Source: Nocardiopsis sp. N85
Lineage (GTDB): Bacteria; Actinomycetota; Actinomycetes; Streptosporangiales; Streptosporangiaceae
NCBI RefSeq assembly: GCF_028882275.1
Contig: NZ_JARBUT010000004.1
Span: forward strand, 124,001-188,000
Reading direction: 5' to 3'
Length of the DNA stretch: 64,000 nt
Under the pieces are notes generated by a model, which saw nothing but the letters and a program-made list of their open reading frames with translations, did no database searches and was not told the DNA's origin. Of this stretch, positions 15,787 through 28,553 are shown in pieces (within the stretch, counting starts at the first letter, position 1; the number at the start of each line of letters is the position of its first letter). The position numbers were made by a program, and so were the translations under genes.

Positions 15787-17154
15787 TCAGACGGACCCCG
15801 GACCCTTCGGCGGAACGGTGAACGTCAGTGTCAGGAGGACCGACAGCACGCCCGCCCCCGCGACCACCCCGTACAGGAGCCCGTAGCCCGCCAACGCGGA
15901 GGCGGTGAGCACCGCGCCGGTGACGGCGATCAGCAACGACGTACCGAGCGATTCCGACACCTGGAGCGCCGAACTGTTGCCGCCCTGCCCCTCGACCGGT
16001 GACAAGGCGAGCACCAGCGAGCTCACCTGCGGATAGGCCAGGCCCATGCCCGTTCCCATCAGGACGCACCCGATCACGGTCGCCCAGAGCGGCAGCACGC
16101 CCGTGACCAGCCCCAGCGCCGCCAAGGGCCCGCACAGTGTCAACGCCGCGGCCAGGCGCAACGAGGCGGGCGAACCCGCGATGGAACCCGACCGCCCCTG
16201 GAGCCAGGCGCCCAGCGCCCAGCCGAACGCCCCGATCGCGACCACCGCGCCCGACGCCACGGGGGAGAGGTCCAACCGGTGCTGGAGGTACAGCGGAAGG
16301 TAGATGTCGGTGGCCGCGTTGGTCGCTCCGAGCACGCCCCGGAAGGCGACCAGCCGGGGGATCCCCGCGCGTGCCCGCAGCGTTCCGGAGGGCAGCAGTC
16401 GGCCCGCGGTGACCACCACGGCCGCCACGCCCGCCACCGTCCCCACCGCGATCCAGGGCGGAGGCTGCTGCCCGATCAGGTGCAGCCCCAGGACGGCGGC
16501 GGCCGCCGCGAGCGCCCACAGACCCCTGCGGCCCACGGGCGAACCCGGGAGGTCGAGACGCGGCGCGGCGCGGATCGCGCCCAGCAGCACCGCCAACGAG
16601 AGCGCCGACCCCACCAGCACCAAGGCGAACACCAGTCGCCAGTGCATCAGCTCCACCAGCGCCCCGGTGACCAGCGGCCCCAGGATCGACGGCAGCAACC
16701 AGGCGGCGGTCAGCACACCGAACATGCGAGCGCGCAGCGCCTCGGGGATGAACCGGGCGATGACCACGTACAGCACCACCGAGTCGATGCCGCCGCCCAC
16801 ACCCTGCAACAGCCGGCCCAGGACGAAGACCGACATGTCGGGTGCGAGCGCGCACAGCGCGATTCCGGCGAGGAACATCGTTCCGCCCGCCACCAGCGGA
16901 CGCCGCACCCCGCGCAGGTCGGCCCAGCGACCGCCGACGGTCATGCCGATGAGTCCGGTCGTGGCGGTCGCGGCGAAGGCCAGTGAGTACCACTGCTCGG
17001 CGCCCAGGCTCCGGGTGATGACCGGTAGGGCGGTGGTGATGGCGAAGGCCTCGAAGGCGATGAACGTCATCAGGCCGAACACCCCGGCCACGATGGGCCG
17101 GTACGGCGGCCCCCACAGTCGCGCGTGCTCCCGCGCGCCCGCCTCGGCGATCAC
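15787..17154 (-). CDS. MFS multidrug-type transporter
   Basis: A 455-residue protein from GTG 17154 with about 12-14 hydrophobic segments. MFS landmarks include GLIGMTVGGRWADLRGVRRPLVAGG (motif A loop, about residues 68-92), LGRLLQGVGGGIDSVVLYVVIARF (motif C-like region) and a central basic loop. The pattern fits DHA-type drug/H+ antiporters. Its upstream region contains a 19-bp-spaced promoter spanning a 20-bp dyad, the layout used by MerR-family activators, which supports an inducible efflux role. No merR gene is visible in the window. The substrate is unknown. Confidence 0.9.
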   Translation of the reverse strand: MIAEAGAREHARLWGPPYRPIVAGVFGLMTFIAFEAFAITTALPVITRSLGAEQWYSLAFAATATTGLIGMTVGGRWADLRGVRRPLVAGGTMFLAGIALCALAPDMSVFVLGRLLQGVGGGIDSVVLYVVIARFIPEALRARMFGVLTAAWLLPSILGPLVTGALVELMHWRLVFALVLVGSALSLAVLLGAIRAAPRLDLPGSPVGRRGLWALAAAAAVLGLHLIGQQPPPWIAVGTVAGVAAVVVTAGRLLPSGTLRARAGIPRLVAFRGVLGATNAATDIYLPLYLQHRLDLSPVASGAVVAIGAFGWALGAWLQGRSGSIAGSPASLRLAAALTLCGPLAALGLVTGVLPLWATVIGCVLMGTGMGLAYPQVSSLVLALSPVEGQGGNSSALQVSESLGTSLLIAVTGAVLTASALAGYGLLYGVVAGAGVLSVLLTLTFTVPPKGPGSV

Positions 17155-17239
17155 GCGGGACCCCCGTGCCGATGGCGGTCCGCCCCGTTCGTCGTGTGCA
17201 CGTGTCCCCTCCTCCGCGGGCGCGACCGCGCCCGGGAGA

Positions 17240-17270
17240 ATTCCACAACCTCAACACGTGTCGAGGTCAA
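17240..17270 (-). promoter_or_regulatory. MerR-type promoter of the MFS gene
   Basis: On the minus strand TTGACC (17270-17265) and TGGAAT (17245-17240) are separated by 19 bp. An 18/20 dyad ACCTC-N-ACACGTGT-N-GAGGT (17248-17267) fills the spacer. An overlong spacer spanned by a dyad is the hallmark of MerR-family activated promoters. Confidence 0.7.
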
Positions 17271-17390
17271 ATCGCCCGATCCGGTCCGGCCCCGCCGTGT
17301 GACCGGAATCGGGCTCCGGGGCCTCCGCCGTGTCCCCGGCCGCGCGCCGCTCCGCGGTACGGGCGGCGCACGTGTTCCCGAGGGTCTCCA

Positions 17391-17412
17391 CGGCCGTCCG
17401 GCCGGACGGCCG
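17391..17412. repeat. 22-bp perfect palindrome
   Basis: CGGCCGTCCGG followed by CCGGACGGCCG lies between the MFS and GHL10 genes. It may be part of a terminator or a regulator site; nothing else is seen here. Confidence 0.4.
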
Positions 17413-17482
17413 CCGCGACGCTCCGACCTCGACGCCCCCGGGCCCCGCGTGCCGTCCCACGAGACCGGGGCGTGGGGAACGT

Positions 17483-17514
17483 CGGGGCGACCGCCCGGCA
17501 CGGCGGTCGCCCCG
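17483..17514 (-). terminator. Terminator after the GHL10 gene
   Basis: GGGGCGACCGCC and GGCGGTCGCCCC (extended by one C-G pair) form a 13-bp stem with a 6-nt loop, 3 bp beyond the stop codon on the minus strand. Confidence 0.7.
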
Positions 17515-17516
17515 GC

Positions 17517-19130
17517 TCAGCGCACGTGCCTCGGGTTGCTCACGCCGCTCTCGTGGTGGGTCCGGTCCAACGCGGTGACGTAGTAGGTGCGCCCCCCGCC
17601 CTCACCGGTGAACGTCGCCCGTCCGTCCTCCCCGGCGCGCACCGTTCCCACCAGGGTGCGCGGGTCGGCGATGGCGCACTCGGCCTCGCGTCCGGGAGCC
17701 CCGTCGAGCGCGTACACCGCGTAGTAGGCGGGCAGGTCGCCGCGTCCGGGGCGGATGTTCAGCTCCACACCGTCGCCGCTCGCGCCGCCGGTCACCCGCG
17801 GCGCGGACGGCGCCGCCCCGGGCAGCTCCTCGTGCAGGGGGACCAACGCCGGGTACCGGTAGTGCTCGTCGTGGACGATCGCCATGGCGTCGGCGGCGTT
17901 GGTGCGCAGCGACTTCGCGCTGAAGTACACGTCGCCCAGCACCCCGGGGTGGTCCCGGTTGAACTCCAGATGCCGGGCCAGCTCGCGCGGGTCCGACCAG
18001 GCGCCCGCGTTGCCGACCTTGTAGGCGGCCTGCCCGATGTACAGGTGCACGTCGGTGCCCTCCACCACCTGCTCCCACCAGGGCACCAGCACCGCGTAGT
18101 CGGCGACCGGCAGGCCGATCTCCCAGTAGACCTGCGGATTGATGTAGTCGACCCACCCCTCGTGGACCCACCTGCGACTGTCCGCGAACTGCGCGTCGTA
18201 GGACTGGAGCCCGTTGGTGGCCGACCCTCGCCGGTCGGTGGCGGAGTTGCGCCAGATGCCGAACGGGCTGATGCCGAACTTCGCGTGCGGTTTGGCGGCG
18301 TGCACCGCGGCGTCCATCTCCCGCACCATGGCGTTGACGTTCTCCCGGCGCCAGTCGCCGATGTCGTCGTACCCGTCGCCGTACTCGGCGAAGGTGTCGG
18401 CGTCGGGGATCTCCTGCCCGGCCACCGGATAGGGATAGAAGTAGTCGTCGAAGTGCACGCCGTCCATGTCGTAGTTCTCGACGGCGTGCATCATCGCCTC
18501 GATGACGAACTCCCGTACCTCGGGAATGCCGGGGTCGTAGTAGAGCCGTCCGCCGTACGTGAAGGTCCACTCGGGGTTGCGGCGGGCCGGGTGATCGGCG
18601 GCGAGCCGACCGAGATCGGCGTGCATGGCCACCCGGTACGGGTTGAACCAGCCGTGGAACTCCAGTCCTCGGGCGTGGGCCTGCTCGACGGCGAACGCCA
18701 GCGGGTCGTAACCGGGGTCCCGCCCCTGGGTCCCGGTCAGCCATTCCGACCAGGGTTCGTGCGGGGACGGCCAGAAGGCGTCGGCGGTCGGCCGGATCTG
18801 CACGAACACCGCGTTCATCCCGTTGTCGACCGTGCGGTCGTACAGGGTGGTCAGCTCGGCCCGCTGTTGCGCCGGGGTGAGCCCGGTGCGGCTGGGCCAG
18901 TCGATGTTGTGGACCCCGGCGATCCACTCGGCGCGCATCTGGCGTTTGGGCGGTGCCTCGGAGTCGACCCGGCAATCGGCCGAGGCCACGGCGGCCCCGG
19001 GGTGCGGGACGGGCGCGGCGGCCGCCGGCAGGGTGGGCGCCAGCACGACGGCCAGCGCGGTGGCCAGGGTCCCGCTCATGATCGTGCCCCGGCGGGGGAT
19101 CGGGGAGGTGGGTCGGGTCGGGTGCGCCAA
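17517..19130 (-). CDS. Secreted GHL10-family glycosyl hydrolase (DigH-like)
   Basis: A 537-residue precursor starting at TTG 19130 with a strong GGAAGGAG 5 nt upstream. Residues 1-45 are a signal peptide (ALAVVLAPTLPAAAAP). The catalytic domain begins MRAEWIAGVHNIDWPS and contains FVQIRPTADAFWPS, the acidic YDMDGVHFDDYFYPYP, KFGISPFGIWRN and WVDYINPQVYWEIG, all typical of GHL10 (PF02638). The last 100 residues look like a fibronectin-type beta-sandwich (SAPRVTGGASGDGVELNI...YYVTALDRTHHESGVS). The E. coli relative DigH cleaves denuded peptidoglycan glycans, so a cell-wall role is likely here but unproven. Confidence 0.92.
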   Translation of the reverse strand: MAHPTRPTSPIPRRGTIMSGTLATALAVVLAPTLPAAAAPVPHPGAAVASADCRVDSEAPPKRQMRAEWIAGVHNIDWPSRTGLTPAQQRAELTTLYDRTVDNGMNAVFVQIRPTADAFWPSPHEPWSEWLTGTQGRDPGYDPLAFAVEQAHARGLEFHGWFNPYRVAMHADLGRLAADHPARRNPEWTFTYGGRLYYDPGIPEVREFVIEAMMHAVENYDMDGVHFDDYFYPYPVAGQEIPDADTFAEYGDGYDDIGDWRRENVNAMVREMDAAVHAAKPHAKFGISPFGIWRNSATDRRGSATNGLQSYDAQFADSRRWVHEGWVDYINPQVYWEIGLPVADYAVLVPWWEQVVEGTDVHLYIGQAAYKVGNAGAWSDPRELARHLEFNRDHPGVLGDVYFSAKSLRTNAADAMAIVHDEHYRYPALVPLHEELPGAAPSAPRVTGGASGDGVELNIRPGRGDLPAYYAVYALDGAPGREAECAIADPRTLVGTVRAGEDGRATFTGEGGGRTYYVTALDRTHHESGVSNPRHVR

Positions 19131-19541
19131 CGTGGCTCCTTCCGGCGGCTCTCCTGGGGGTGAGGCCCGACGGGTCGCGGGTCGTGTCCTCGTGGTGAAG
19201 GTACGCGACCCGTGCCCGCCCAGAAGAGAACCTTCACGATTTTTCGGAGTGTCGCAAGAGATCTACGCGGTTTTGGTGCCGGAGTTCCCGATGGGTCTTC
19301 TGGGGCCTTCGCTCCGGTACGTCCGCCGCACCGCCGACCATGACCGCACCGCGCCCCTTCCCGCGCACCGCGACGACGTGGATCCGCCCGTCCTCGACGC
19401 CGGGGGAGGGGTCACGGTGGTGATCCGGCACGGTACGGGAGCGCCCGCGGGTTCGGCCCACCGCCGGAGCCGGCCTCCCCCGGGGCACGACGCACACCCG
19501 GAGGGCTTCGAGGTCCGGGTGGCCCGCCTCCGGGCGGGGGA
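19131..19541. other. 411-bp intergenic region, no gene seen
   Basis: It lies between the GHL10 start and the end of the Rossmann oxidoreductase gene, all on the minus strand. It presumably contains the GHL10 promoter; I see no RNA gene, repeat or credible ORF. Confidence 0.5.
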
Positions 19542-20171
19542 TCACCGCACGATCTTGAAACCGAACCGGTGGGTGCCCAGGGTCTTGTACAGGGTCATCC
19601 ACATCGGCAACATCATCTCCGTGGCACGGGCCGTTCCGATCGGGCCCAGGTCGATCACGTCGGACCAGCCCCACCCCCGCAGCAGGTCGCCGACCACGCC
19701 CTTGGCGGAATCGTCGTCACCGCTGAGGAACACGGAATGGTCGGCACCGGCGACCTCGGGCGCGGTCATCACCTCCGCGGCCACGGTGTTGAAGGTCTTC
19801 ACCACCCGCGCCTCGGGCAACGCCCGCTGGAGCCGTTCGCCGAGGCTGTCGGTGTTGACCGGGTCCAGGACGATCTCGTCCTCCCGGGAGAAGTCGAACG
19901 GGCTCGACACGTCCATGAGGATCCTCCCGGCCAGCGCCTCCGCCAGCGGGGCGAGCGCCGTGACGCAGACGGGACCGGAGATCGCGTTCACCACGAGGTC
20001 CGCGTCGCGCACCGCCTCGGCGAAAACGGTGACCGGGACCCCGAACGACGGGTTCCGCGCGAGAGCGGCGGCGGGGTCCCGGGTGCCGACGACGACGTCG
20101 TGCCCCGACCCCAGGAACGCGGGGACCAGGGTGAGGGCGACCTCACCGGTACCCAGAACGGCGATGCGCAC
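19542..20171 (-). CDS. NADPH-dependent F420 reductase-like Rossmann protein
   Basis: A 209-residue protein; GTG 20171 is chosen because AAGGGA lies about 8 nt upstream and the Rossmann strand starts at once: MRIAVLGTGEVALTLVPAFLGSG. Next come VVVGTRDP (cofactor-phosphate site), VNAISGP, DVSSPFDFS and VVKTFNTVAAEVM, an order matching the F420:NADP oxidoreductase/dinucleotide-binding family PF03807. The C-terminal TARATEMMLPMWMTLYKTLGTHRFGFKIV matches the usual 'R-x-LE-x-L-P-LW' helix. It likely reduces F420 or another cofactor with NADPH; redox partner unproven. Confidence 0.85.
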   Translation of the reverse strand: MRIAVLGTGEVALTLVPAFLGSGHDVVVGTRDPAAALARNPSFGVPVTVFAEAVRDADLVVNAISGPVCVTALAPLAEALAGRILMDVSSPFDFSREDEIVLDPVNTDSLGERLQRALPEARVVKTFNTVAAEVMTAPEVAGADHSVFLSGDDDSAKGVVGDLLRGWGWSDVIDLGPIGTARATEMMLPMWMTLYKTLGTHRFGFKIVR

Positions 20172-20416
20172 GGACGTGTCCCTTCTCGCTCGCCCCGGGC
20201 CGACCCCGGAGCCGTCGTCCCGGACCCTACTCCGGTCCCCGAGGACGACGGCCTCCGGGGCACGGGACCCTCGCGCGCCCCTCTCCCCGAACCCGGCCGG
20301 CGCCCCGGAGCGGGTGCGCGACCGCGGACGACGGCGGTCGGTCGCGGCGCCGACCGGGAGTGCTCCGGGGCCGAGCCGATGATGACGAGGCTCACACGGC
20401 CGGGCACGCCCCCGTT

Positions 20417-21901
<1,485 letters not shown>

Positions 21902-21918
21902 CCGGCCCCGACGCACGC

Positions 21919-21951
21919 ACGGCGCGCGGACCCACCCGGTCCGCGCGCCGT
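21919..21951 (+). terminator. argG terminator
   Basis: ACGGCGCGCGGACC (21919-21932) and GGTCCGCGCGCCGT (21938-21951) form a perfect 14-bp stem with a 5-nt loop. Confidence 0.8.
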
Positions 21952-21978
21952 CGCCGTCCACCGACGTACCCTGTGCCC

Positions 21979-22806
21979 ATGGACGGACACGCCGACACCC
22001 TGGTCGTCAGACCGAACGTGCCGGGTGTCACCGAGGTCTTCCACACCCACATGCTCGGGCACGCCTACCCGATGCACACCCACGACACCTGGGCGCTGCT
22101 CATCATCGACGCCGGTCTGGTCCGCTACGACCTGGGCCGACACCGGCACGGCGCCCTGGAGCGCACGGTCACCCTCCTGCCCCCGCACGTCCCGCACAAC
22201 GGCACCCCCACCTCGGAGCAGGGGTTGCGCAAACGCGTCCTCTACCTGGAACCGGGGCGGATCGGCGTCGACCTGGTGGGCCGCTCGGTCGACCACCCGA
22301 CCATGGACGACGCGCTGCTGCGGCAGCGGATCCACGCCCTGCACCGGTCCGTCCTGGAACCGGGCGGCGAACTGGAGGCCGAGAGCCGCCTCGCGTTCAT
22401 CACCGAACGCCTGCGCGGCCACCTGCGGGGGGACCCGGAGCCGCCACGGGTCGCCGACCGGTCGGCGACGGCGGACCGACTGCGCGACCTCCTCGACTCA
22501 CGGGTGGTGGAGGGCCTTCCGCTCGAAGAGGCCGCCGCCGTGCTGCGCGTCCACCCCGCCCATCTGGTCCGGGCCTTCAGTCGACGGTTCGGCATGCCTC
22601 CGCACCGCTACCTCGTCGGCCGCCGGGTGGACCTGGCCCGCGGCCTGCTCCGTGAGGGGCGGACACCGGCCGACGCGGCGACGGCCTCCGGCTTCCACGA
22701 CCAGGCGCACCTCAACCGGCACTTCAAACGGATCCTCGGCATGCCCCCCGGGCACTACGCCCGGGCCCGCCGCGATCCGCTCAGGGGTGCATCCTGGCTC
22801 CCTTGA
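21979..22806 (+). CDS. AraC-family regulator
   Basis: A 275-residue protein from ATG 21979. The N-terminal cupin (VFHTHMLGHAYPMHTHDTWALLIIDAG, with PPHVPHNG) holds His residues for ligand or metal binding. The C-terminal double helix-turn-helix runs from about residue 175 (LEEAAAVLRVHPAHLVRAFSRRFGMPPHRYLVGRRVDLARGLL...FHDQAHLNRHFKRILGMPPGHY). There is no SD; TACCCT lies 6 nt before ATG, so it may be leaderless. It overlaps the 3' end of the convergent DUF2000 gene by 26 bp. AraC and DUF2000 genes are common neighbours, suggesting it regulates that gene. Confidence 0.92.
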   Translation: MDGHADTLVVRPNVPGVTEVFHTHMLGHAYPMHTHDTWALLIIDAGLVRYDLGRHRHGALERTVTLLPPHVPHNGTPTSEQGLRKRVLYLEPGRIGVDLVGRSVDHPTMDDALLRQRIHALHRSVLEPGGELEAESRLAFITERLRGHLRGDPEPPRVADRSATADRLRDLLDSRVVEGLPLEEAAAVLRVHPAHLVRAFSRRFGMPPHRYLVGRRVDLARGLLREGRTPADAATASGFHDQAHLNRHFKRILGMPPGHYARARRDPLRGASWLP

Positions 22807-23245
22807 GGACCTTGGCCACGGCGTTCCTCGGCCCGTACACGGCGATCCCGGCCAGGTCCAGTGAGTCCCGGCCGACCGCCCGCACCGCCGCCCGGTTGTC
22901 CCGGTCGTTGCCGGTGGCGAACAGGTCGGAGGTGAACACGGCGACGGCCAGGTCCCGCGCGACGGCCTTGGAGTGCGTCCGGGTCAGGGTCTCCCCGTTC
23001 CCCTCGAACACCAGCACCGGCTGGCGGAACATCGGGAGGTAGAGGGTGTCGTCCCCGTCCCGGTAGGGGGCGCCCACGACCTCCGGAACGTGGGTGCCCA
23101 AGCCGCTGACGAGGAACGACGCCACGTTGAGGCGCTGCCACACGGCGAGGTCGTCGCGGAGCAGGACGGCGATCCCGGTATCGAAGCGCACGGGTGCCTC
23201 GGCGGCCCCGGCGCCGACCCCGGTGGGATGTTCGGTGTTCTCCAT
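22781..23245 (-). CDS. DUF2000 family protein
   Basis: A 154-residue cytoplasmic protein from ATG 23245. It reads as DUF2000: RFDTGIAVLLRDDLAVWQRLNVASFLVSGL, then FRQPVLVFEGNGETL and AVYGPRNAVAKVLKGAR. The family is related to peptidyl-tRNA hydrolase II-like folds, with no firm function. Its 3' end overlaps the AraC gene. No clear SD. The tail-to-tail overlap with the regulator hints at antisense coupling between the two mRNAs. Confidence 0.85.
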   Translation of the reverse strand: MENTEHPTGVGAGAAEAPVRFDTGIAVLLRDDLAVWQRLNVASFLVSGLGTHVPEVVGAPYRDGDDTLYLPMFRQPVLVFEGNGETLTRTHSKAVARDLAVAVFTSDLFATGNDRDNRAAVRAVGRDSLDLAGIAVYGPRNAVAKVLKGARMHP

Positions 23246-23580
23246 GCGCCCATCGTCACGCGCGCACCGCCCGGCGGTCTTGTACGTTCCTCACCTCTCC
23301 CGGAGGAGGCCTCGGCCCGCGCCCGGAAAGCGGTCGGGTCCGACCGCGTGAACGATGCCGCACGCCGTCCCTTTCCCTCCGAGGCGTGGTCCGGACGACG
23401 GCCCGCCACCGGCGCGCGTCCTGGACGCCGGAGGCCGCGACGACGCCACCGCCCCGCTCATTTCCGCGCGGCCGGAACCCCTCGGGCCGGAACGGGGTTC
23501 CGGTCCTGCTCGGACCTCCCGTTAAGGTTGATCCACCACATAATTTGACTTATTCAAGAAAAGACGGCAGACTTCGAGGC
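23246..23580. other. 335-bp intergenic region upstream of furA
   Basis: GC-rich and without a credible gene until about 23520, then an AT-rich promoter segment containing CATAAT (23539-23544) and a Fur-type dyad. It presumably also drives the divergent DUF2000 gene. Confidence 0.5.
23545..23557 (+). promoter_or_regulatory. FurA operator
   Basis: TTGA-N5-TCAA in an AT-rich stretch, 24 bp before the furA start. It resembles the FurA/CatR-type autoregulatory boxes upstream of actinobacterial furA-katG operons. Exact boundaries are uncertain. Confidence 0.55.
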
Positions 23581-26300
<2,720 letters not shown>

Positions 26301-26329
26301 TCCCCTCCCAAGGGGTGTGACACCCGGAT

Positions 26330-26370
26330 CCGGAAGCCGGTCCGACCATGACGGTCGGGCCGGCTTCCGG
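26330..26370 (+). terminator. katG terminator
   Basis: An 18-bp stem (26330-26347 with 26353-26370; one G-U pair) and a 5-nt loop, 29 bp after the katG stop. Confidence 0.8.
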
Positions 26371-26505
26371 CGTACCGCCCGGGGCACGGCCCCCGTGCCG
26401 CGCGGCGGAAAAGTCGTTCGCGGCCCGGACACGCACTCGGCCATAGTGGGCCGGGCCGTCGAAGCGCCGCCTCGGGCGCTTCCCCCACCGCACGAAGGAA
26501 GTGCC

Positions 26506-27585
26506 ATGTCCACCCTCCGGGTCACCGCCGAGCGGCTCACGATCCACCCCCACCCCAACGCCGACGCGTTGGAGCTGGCGCAGGTCGGTCTCTTTCGCGC
26601 GGTCGTGGCCAAGGGCGCCTACCGCACCGGTGACCGGGCCCTCTACATCCCCGAGGGCGCGCTCCTGCCCGACGACCTCATCGACGAACTCGGCCTGACC
26701 GGAAAGCTCGCCGGTTCCCGGCGCGACCGGGTCAAGGCCATCCGGCTGCGCGGAGAGCTGTCCCAGGGCATCGTCTGCCGTCCCCGGGCGCTGGCCGACC
26801 GCGACCTGGCGGCGGCCCAGGAGGCCGGCACGGACTTCGCCGCCGAACTCGGTGTCACCAAGTGGGTGCCCGAGGTCCCGCTGCACATGAGCGGTGAGAT
26901 CGTCGGGGCCCCGGACCTGCTGCGGTGGATCGAGGTGGAGAACATCAAGCGCCACCCCGACGTCTTCGCGCCGGGGGAGCCGGTCGTGGCGACCGAGAAG
27001 ATCCATGGCACGGCCTGTCTGTTCACGCTGGTCGCGGAGACGGGGGAGGAGCTGGTCTCGTCCAAGGGGCACGGGTCGCGCAACCTGGTGCTGGTCCGCG
27101 CGCAGGACAACCTGTACTGGCGCACGGTGACGGCCCACGGGGTCCCCGAGGCCGCGCGCAGGGTGGCCGAGCGCTTCGGCGCCGCCCGGGTGGGCGTGTT
27201 CGGCGAGGTGTTCGGCACCGGTGTGCAGGACCTGGGGTACGGCGAGAAGGGCCGCAGTGACCGACCCGGCTACGCGGTGTTCGACATCCGCCTGGACGTC
27301 GACGGCGCCGTGACCTGGGTCGACGCCGCGGACCTGCCCGGCCTCCTGAAGGAGGTGGGCCTGCCCGCGGTGCCCGAGCTCTACAACGGTCCCTACGACC
27401 GGACGGCGCTGTCGGCCGAGGCCCGGGGCGAGGAGACCTGGAGCGGTCGTGGCGAGCACCTGCGGGAGGGCCTCGTGGTCCGGCCCGCGCGCGAGCGACA
27501 CTCCGAGGTCCTGGGCGGGCGCGCGATCGCCAAGTTCGTCTCCGACGACTACCTCACCCGCAAGGGCGGCACGGAGTACGAGTGA
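26506..27585 (+). CDS. RNA ligase, DRB0094 (Rnl5-like) family
   Basis: A 359-residue protein from ATG 26506 with GAAGGAAG upstream. Residues 1-125 form an OB-fold-like N-terminal domain (TIHPHPNADALELAQVG...RALYIPEGALLPD). The nucleotidyltransferase domain has motif I at EKIHGTACLF, with Lys165 as the predicted AMP-accepting lysine, motif III-like VGVFGEVFG, motif IV-like REGLVVRP and motif V-like AIAKFVS. The N-terminal OB domain is the arrangement of the Deinococcus DraRnl group, which seals nicked RNA. The cellular RNA target is unknown. Alone between katG and a membrane protein. Confidence 0.88.
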   Translation: MSTLRVTAERLTIHPHPNADALELAQVGLFRAVVAKGAYRTGDRALYIPEGALLPDDLIDELGLTGKLAGSRRDRVKAIRLRGELSQGIVCRPRALADRDLAAAQEAGTDFAAELGVTKWVPEVPLHMSGEIVGAPDLLRWIEVENIKRHPDVFAPGEPVVATEKIHGTACLFTLVAETGEELVSSKGHGSRNLVLVRAQDNLYWRTVTAHGVPEAARRVAERFGAARVGVFGEVFGTGVQDLGYGEKGRSDRPGYAVFDIRLDVDGAVTWVDAADLPGLLKEVGLPAVPELYNGPYDRTALSAEARGEETWSGRGEHLREGLVVRPARERHSEVLGGRAIAKFVSDDYLTRKGGTEYE

Positions 27586-27589
27586 CCGC

Positions 27590-27628
27590 CCGGGCGCGGC
27601 CGTGGGCAGCCTCCACGGCCGCGCCCGG
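27590..27628. terminator. Bidirectional terminator
   Basis: A perfect 16-bp stem (27590-27605 with 27613-27628) and a 7-nt loop between the convergent RNA ligase and DUF998 genes. Confidence 0.8.
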
Positions 27629-27636
27629 CCCGGTCG

Positions 27637-28236
27637 CTAGCGGGCCGCGTACGCGAACAGCAGGCCGAGCCAGAGCCAGCCGACGACGATCGTCGCGCGC
27701 TGGAGGAGGCCGGTGCGCGGGGAGTCGTTCTCCCAGGCCTGCCCGAACGCGAAGAACAGGGCGAGCGTGACGATCCCGGTCAGCCCGGAGTACCACTTCC
27801 ACACGAGGTCGGGAACCGCGAACGCCGCGATGACCGCCGCGACCGGCAGTGAGAGGAAGACGACCGCCCCCGCCCGGTCGTGCAGCTCATGGCGCGCGGA
27901 CACCTCCGTCGGAGTGCCGTCGGGGGTGCCCGGCGGGTAGCCCCGCATCGGGTCCATGGGGAACACGCCCGACGCGATCAGCGACAGGCCGAAGACCCCG
28001 ATGGCGAGGGCGAGCACCCCGCTGTCCAGGGTTCCGGCCACCGCGACCGCCCCGGCGGTGATCGCCGCGCCGCACAGGACGAAGTTCGCCGCCTGCAACC
28101 GGCCCCGCGGCCCCAGCGCCAACGCGCTGACCGGGTGTCGGACCGGGTGGTACCCGGGCCGGGTCCACCCGTCGATCGAGAAGACGACGACGAACGTCCA
28201 GGCGCCCAGGGCGCCCAGCCACAGCAGGGCGGTCAT
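27637..28236 (-). CDS. DUF998 family membrane protein
   Basis: A 199-residue protein from ATG 28236 with GGAGG 5 nt upstream. About six hydrophobic segments are visible. DGWTRPGYHPVRHPVSALALGPRGRLQAANF and GVFPMDPMRGYPPGT are the DUF998 blocks, followed by HELHDRAGAVVFLSLP. The function of this family is unknown. Confidence 0.85.
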   Translation of the reverse strand: MTALLWLGALGAWTFVVVFSIDGWTRPGYHPVRHPVSALALGPRGRLQAANFVLCGAAITAGAVAVAGTLDSGVLALAIGVFGLSLIASGVFPMDPMRGYPPGTPDGTPTEVSARHELHDRAGAVVFLSLPVAAVIAAFAVPDLVWKWYSGLTGIVTLALFFAFGQAWENDSPRTGLLQRATIVVGWLWLGLLFAYAAR

Positions 28237-28363
28237 CGCGGCCTCCGAAGGCGTCGGGGGGTCGGTGGGGGTGGGATCCCGCGCGCCATGAACATATCCA
28301 CATCTCTCGTACGGCCGATGAGCCGGGGCCGCCCCGGAGGACGTTCGGTCGGACCTCGGGCCC

Positions 28364-28553
28364 TCGCGCGTACCGCTCGGATACTCCCCCGGTACGGCGG
28401 TACCGGGTCGGCCGGTGGCCTCGCCGTCATGGTCTCGGTCCCGCGACCCCTCGCGCGTACGCTCGGGGGGCCGCCCGGCACGGCGGCACCGGGCCGCCCG
28501 GTGGCCCCGGCATCACGGCTCCGAGCCCGCCACCGATCGCGCGTACCGCTCGG
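28364..28553. repeat. Degenerate ~86-bp tandem repeats running into the WYL regulator gene
   Basis: The marker TCGCGCGTAC-(C)-GCTCGG starts at 28364, 28451 and 28537, and CCGG-(T/C)-ACGGCGG-(T/C)-ACCGG-GC-like blocks recur at 28390 and 28476. The third marker copy encodes part of the C-terminus of the WYL regulator (ERYARSVAG), so the array looks like a duplication of the gene's 3' end. Confidence 0.6.
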
